This document shows, one piece after another, positions 62,737-64,000 of a DNA stretch of 64,000 bases. The first letter of the stretch is position 1. The number at the start of each line of letters is the position of its first letter. The notes under the pieces were generated by a model. The model had not been told where the DNA came from. It did no database searches and was given only the letters and a program-made list of their open reading frames with translations. The position numbers and the translations under genes are program-made. The DNA is from Corynebacterium sp. ACRQK. GTDB taxonomy: Bacteria > Actinomycetota > Actinomycetes > Mycobacteriales > Mycobacteriaceae. The DNA is taken from positions 1-64,000 of the forward strand of contig NZ_JAKRMU010000003.1 in assembly GCF_022345965.1 (NCBI RefSeq). Reading direction: 5' to 3'.

Positions 62737-64000
62737 ATGAGTACAACCGCATCCGAAGCCTCGCGCCGCCGCACATTCGCCGTCATCGCCCACCCGGATG
62801 CCGGTAAATCGACCCTCACCGAGGCGCTAGCTCTGCATGCCCACATGATCAAAGAAGCCGGCGCCGTGCACGGCAAGGCCGGCCGCAAGTCCACCGTCTC
62901 CGACTGGATGGATATGGAGAAGGACCGTGGCATTTCCATCGCCTCCTCCGCGCTGCAGTTTGAGTACGCCCCTGAGGGCCACGACGGCGAGCCCTTCATG
63001 ATCAACCTGGTAGACACCCCGGGCCACGCGGACTTCTCGGAGGATACCTACCGAGTTCTGTCTGCCGTGGATGCCGCGGTGATGCTCATTGATGGTGCGA
63101 AGGGTCTGGAGCCACAGACGCTGAAGCTGTTCCGTGTGTGCAAGGCCCGCGGCCTGCCGATCGTGACCGTCGTGAACAAGTGGGACCGCCCCGGCCGCAG
63201 CCCGCTGGAGCTGGTGGACGAGATCGTCAACGAGATTCAACTGCAGCCCACTCCCCTGTTCTGGCCGGTTGGCGAAGCTGGTGACTTCCGCGGGTTGGCG
63301 CGCATCAACGACGACGGGGAGGCCGAGGAGTACATCCACTTCCTCCGCACCGCAGGTGGATCGACCATCGCCCCGGAGGAACACTACAACCCGGAGCAAG
63401 CCGCAGAGCGGGAGGAAGACGTATGGGAAACTGCCGCTGAAGAAGTAGAGTTGCTGGCCGCCGACGGTGCGTTGCACGACCAGGAGCTGTTCCTGGAGTG
63501 CACCACTTCCCCGCTGATCTTCGCCTCCGCGATGCTGAACTTCGGCGTGCACCAGATTCTGGATACCCTCTGCGCGTTGGCGCCCGCCCCAGCGGGCCGC
63601 GATTCCGACCCGAAGGTGCTCGAAGCCGCCGCGGGCGGAAACTCCGTCGCGGTGGAGGAGCACCGCGACCCCACCGATGATTTTTCGGGCGTGGTGTTCA
63701 AGGTGCAGGCCGGCATGGACCGCAACCACCGCGACTCCTTGGCGTTCATGCGCGTGGTCTCAGGTGTGTTCGAACGCGGCATGCAGGTCACACATGCTCA
63801 GTCCGGCCGGTCTTTCTCCACGAAGTACGCCCTGACCGTCTTCGGCCGTACCCGTGCCACCGTTGAGGCCGCCTACCCCGGCGATATCGTGGGTCTAGTC
63901 AACGCGGGTTCGCTCGCCCCGGGAGACACGATCTACGCCGGCAAGAAGGTGCAGTTCCCGCCCATGCCGCAGTTCGCACCGGAGCACTTCCGCACACTGC
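62737..64000 (+). CDS. prfC: Peptide chain release factor 3 (partial, cut by window end)
   Basis: 421 codons are present from ATG 62737; the gene runs past the window end. Translational GTPase with P-loop AVIAHPDAGKSTLTEAL, switch I KDRGISIASSALQ, G3 NLVDTPGHADFSEDTYR and G4 VVNKWDRPGRSP, characteristic of RF3 (HPDAGKST, not HVDHGKTT). Domain II begins near VVFKVQAGMDRNHRDSLAF. A Glu-rich insertion (REEDVWETAAEEVELLAADG) lies in the region before. RF3 recycles RF1/RF2 after termination. Probably leaderless or with a very short leader. Confidence 0.93.
   Translation, partial: MSTTASEASRRRTFAVIAHPDAGKSTLTEALALHAHMIKEAGAVHGKAGRKSTVSDWMDMEKDRGISIASSALQFEYAPEGHDGEPFMINLVDTPGHADFSEDTYRVLSAVDAAVMLIDGAKGLEPQTLKLFRVCKARGLPIVTVVNKWDRPGRSPLELVDEIVNEIQLQPTPLFWPVGEAGDFRGLARINDDGEAEEYIHFLRTAGGSTIAPEEHYNPEQAAEREEDVWETAAEEVELLAADGALHDQELFLECTTSPLIFASAMLNFGVHQILDTLCALAPAPAGRDSDPKVLEAAAGGNSVAVEEHRDPTDDFSGVVFKVQAGMDRNHRDSLAFMRVVSGVFERGMQVTHAQSGRSFSTKYALTVFGRTRATVEAAYPGDIVGLVNAGSLAPGDTIYAGKKVQFPPMPQFAPEHFRTL

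Overview
The window is a stretch of chromosome from a high-GC Gram-positive bacterium of the Corynebacteriales, most probably a Corynebacterium. The evidence is the mycothiol S-conjugate amidase gene, an LGFP-repeat lipoprotein, a metP/metS pair, tandem pth genes, an MntR operator of the corynebacterial type, frequent GTG starts and leaderless-looking starts. Gene order strongly recalls two blocks of the mycobacterial chromosome (ispH-xseA-xseB-DUF4245-glpX-fum-phoH2-coaA-uppS-mca-greA and pth-rplY-prs-glmU-mfd-mazG-lytic transglycosylase-eno-ftsB-DUF501-ppx). I cannot name the species from sequence alone. No phage, CRISPR array, transposase or rRNA operon was seen.

Layout. 0.2-5 kb: methionine/alanine importer metP-metS, an AI-2E family permease and a DUF6542 membrane protein. 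5-11 kb: ispH, xseA-xseB, a DUF4245 protein, glpX and fumC. 11.1-12 kb: an 860-base gene-free stretch with two long inverted-repeat elements. 12-14.4 kb: a TetR regulator overlapping a drug-efflux MFS gene. 14.4-18.8 kb: GNAT acetyltransferase, PIN-PhoH ATPase, LGFP lipoprotein, and a divergent pair made of a LysR-type effector domain without an HTH and a DUF5997 protein. 18.8-19.5 kb: a gene-free stretch with an iron-box promoter and a candidate structured RNA. 19.5-28.2 kb: acyl-CoA dehydrogenase, enoyl-CoA hydratase, pncA, glyA, coaA, short-chain Z-prenyl transferase, mca, DUF4307 and greA. 28.2-28.8 kb: a third inverted-repeat element. 28.8-39.7 kb: BI-1 protein, succinate-semialdehyde dehydrogenase, an FMO/SDR/NnrD-NnrE run, an OafA-type acyltransferase, a frameshifted membrane-anchored gene and a second acyl-CoA dehydrogenase.

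39.8-59.9 kb is the most conserved core: tRNA-Leu overlapping ppx, DUF501, ftsB, eno, a lytic transglycosylase, then a manganese module (mntR facing an ABC importer with an MntR box between them) sitting inside the conserved block, then mazG, mfd, tRNA-Gln, an MFS protein, glmU, prs, rplY with a leader terminator, and two pth genes. 60-64 kb: a second OafA-type acyltransferase with a long Lys/Pro/Ala-rich N-terminus and the 5' two-thirds or more of prfC, cut by the window end.

The functions are mostly housekeeping: central carbon metabolism (glpX, fumC, eno, prs), one-carbon and cofactor metabolism (glyA, coaA, pncA, nnrD/E), envelope precursors (ispH, uppS family, glmU, lytic transglycosylase, acyltransferases), thiol detoxification (mca), DNA repair (xseAB, mfd), translation (rplY, pth, prfC, tRNAs) and Mn homeostasis. 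The unexplained signals are the ~120-base inverted-repeat elements, a dispersed GGCGTCA motif followed by an A-rich tract, the iron-box transcript candidate, a possible split LysR regulator, a poly-C frameshift, and a class-I-shaped tRNA-Leu(UAA).
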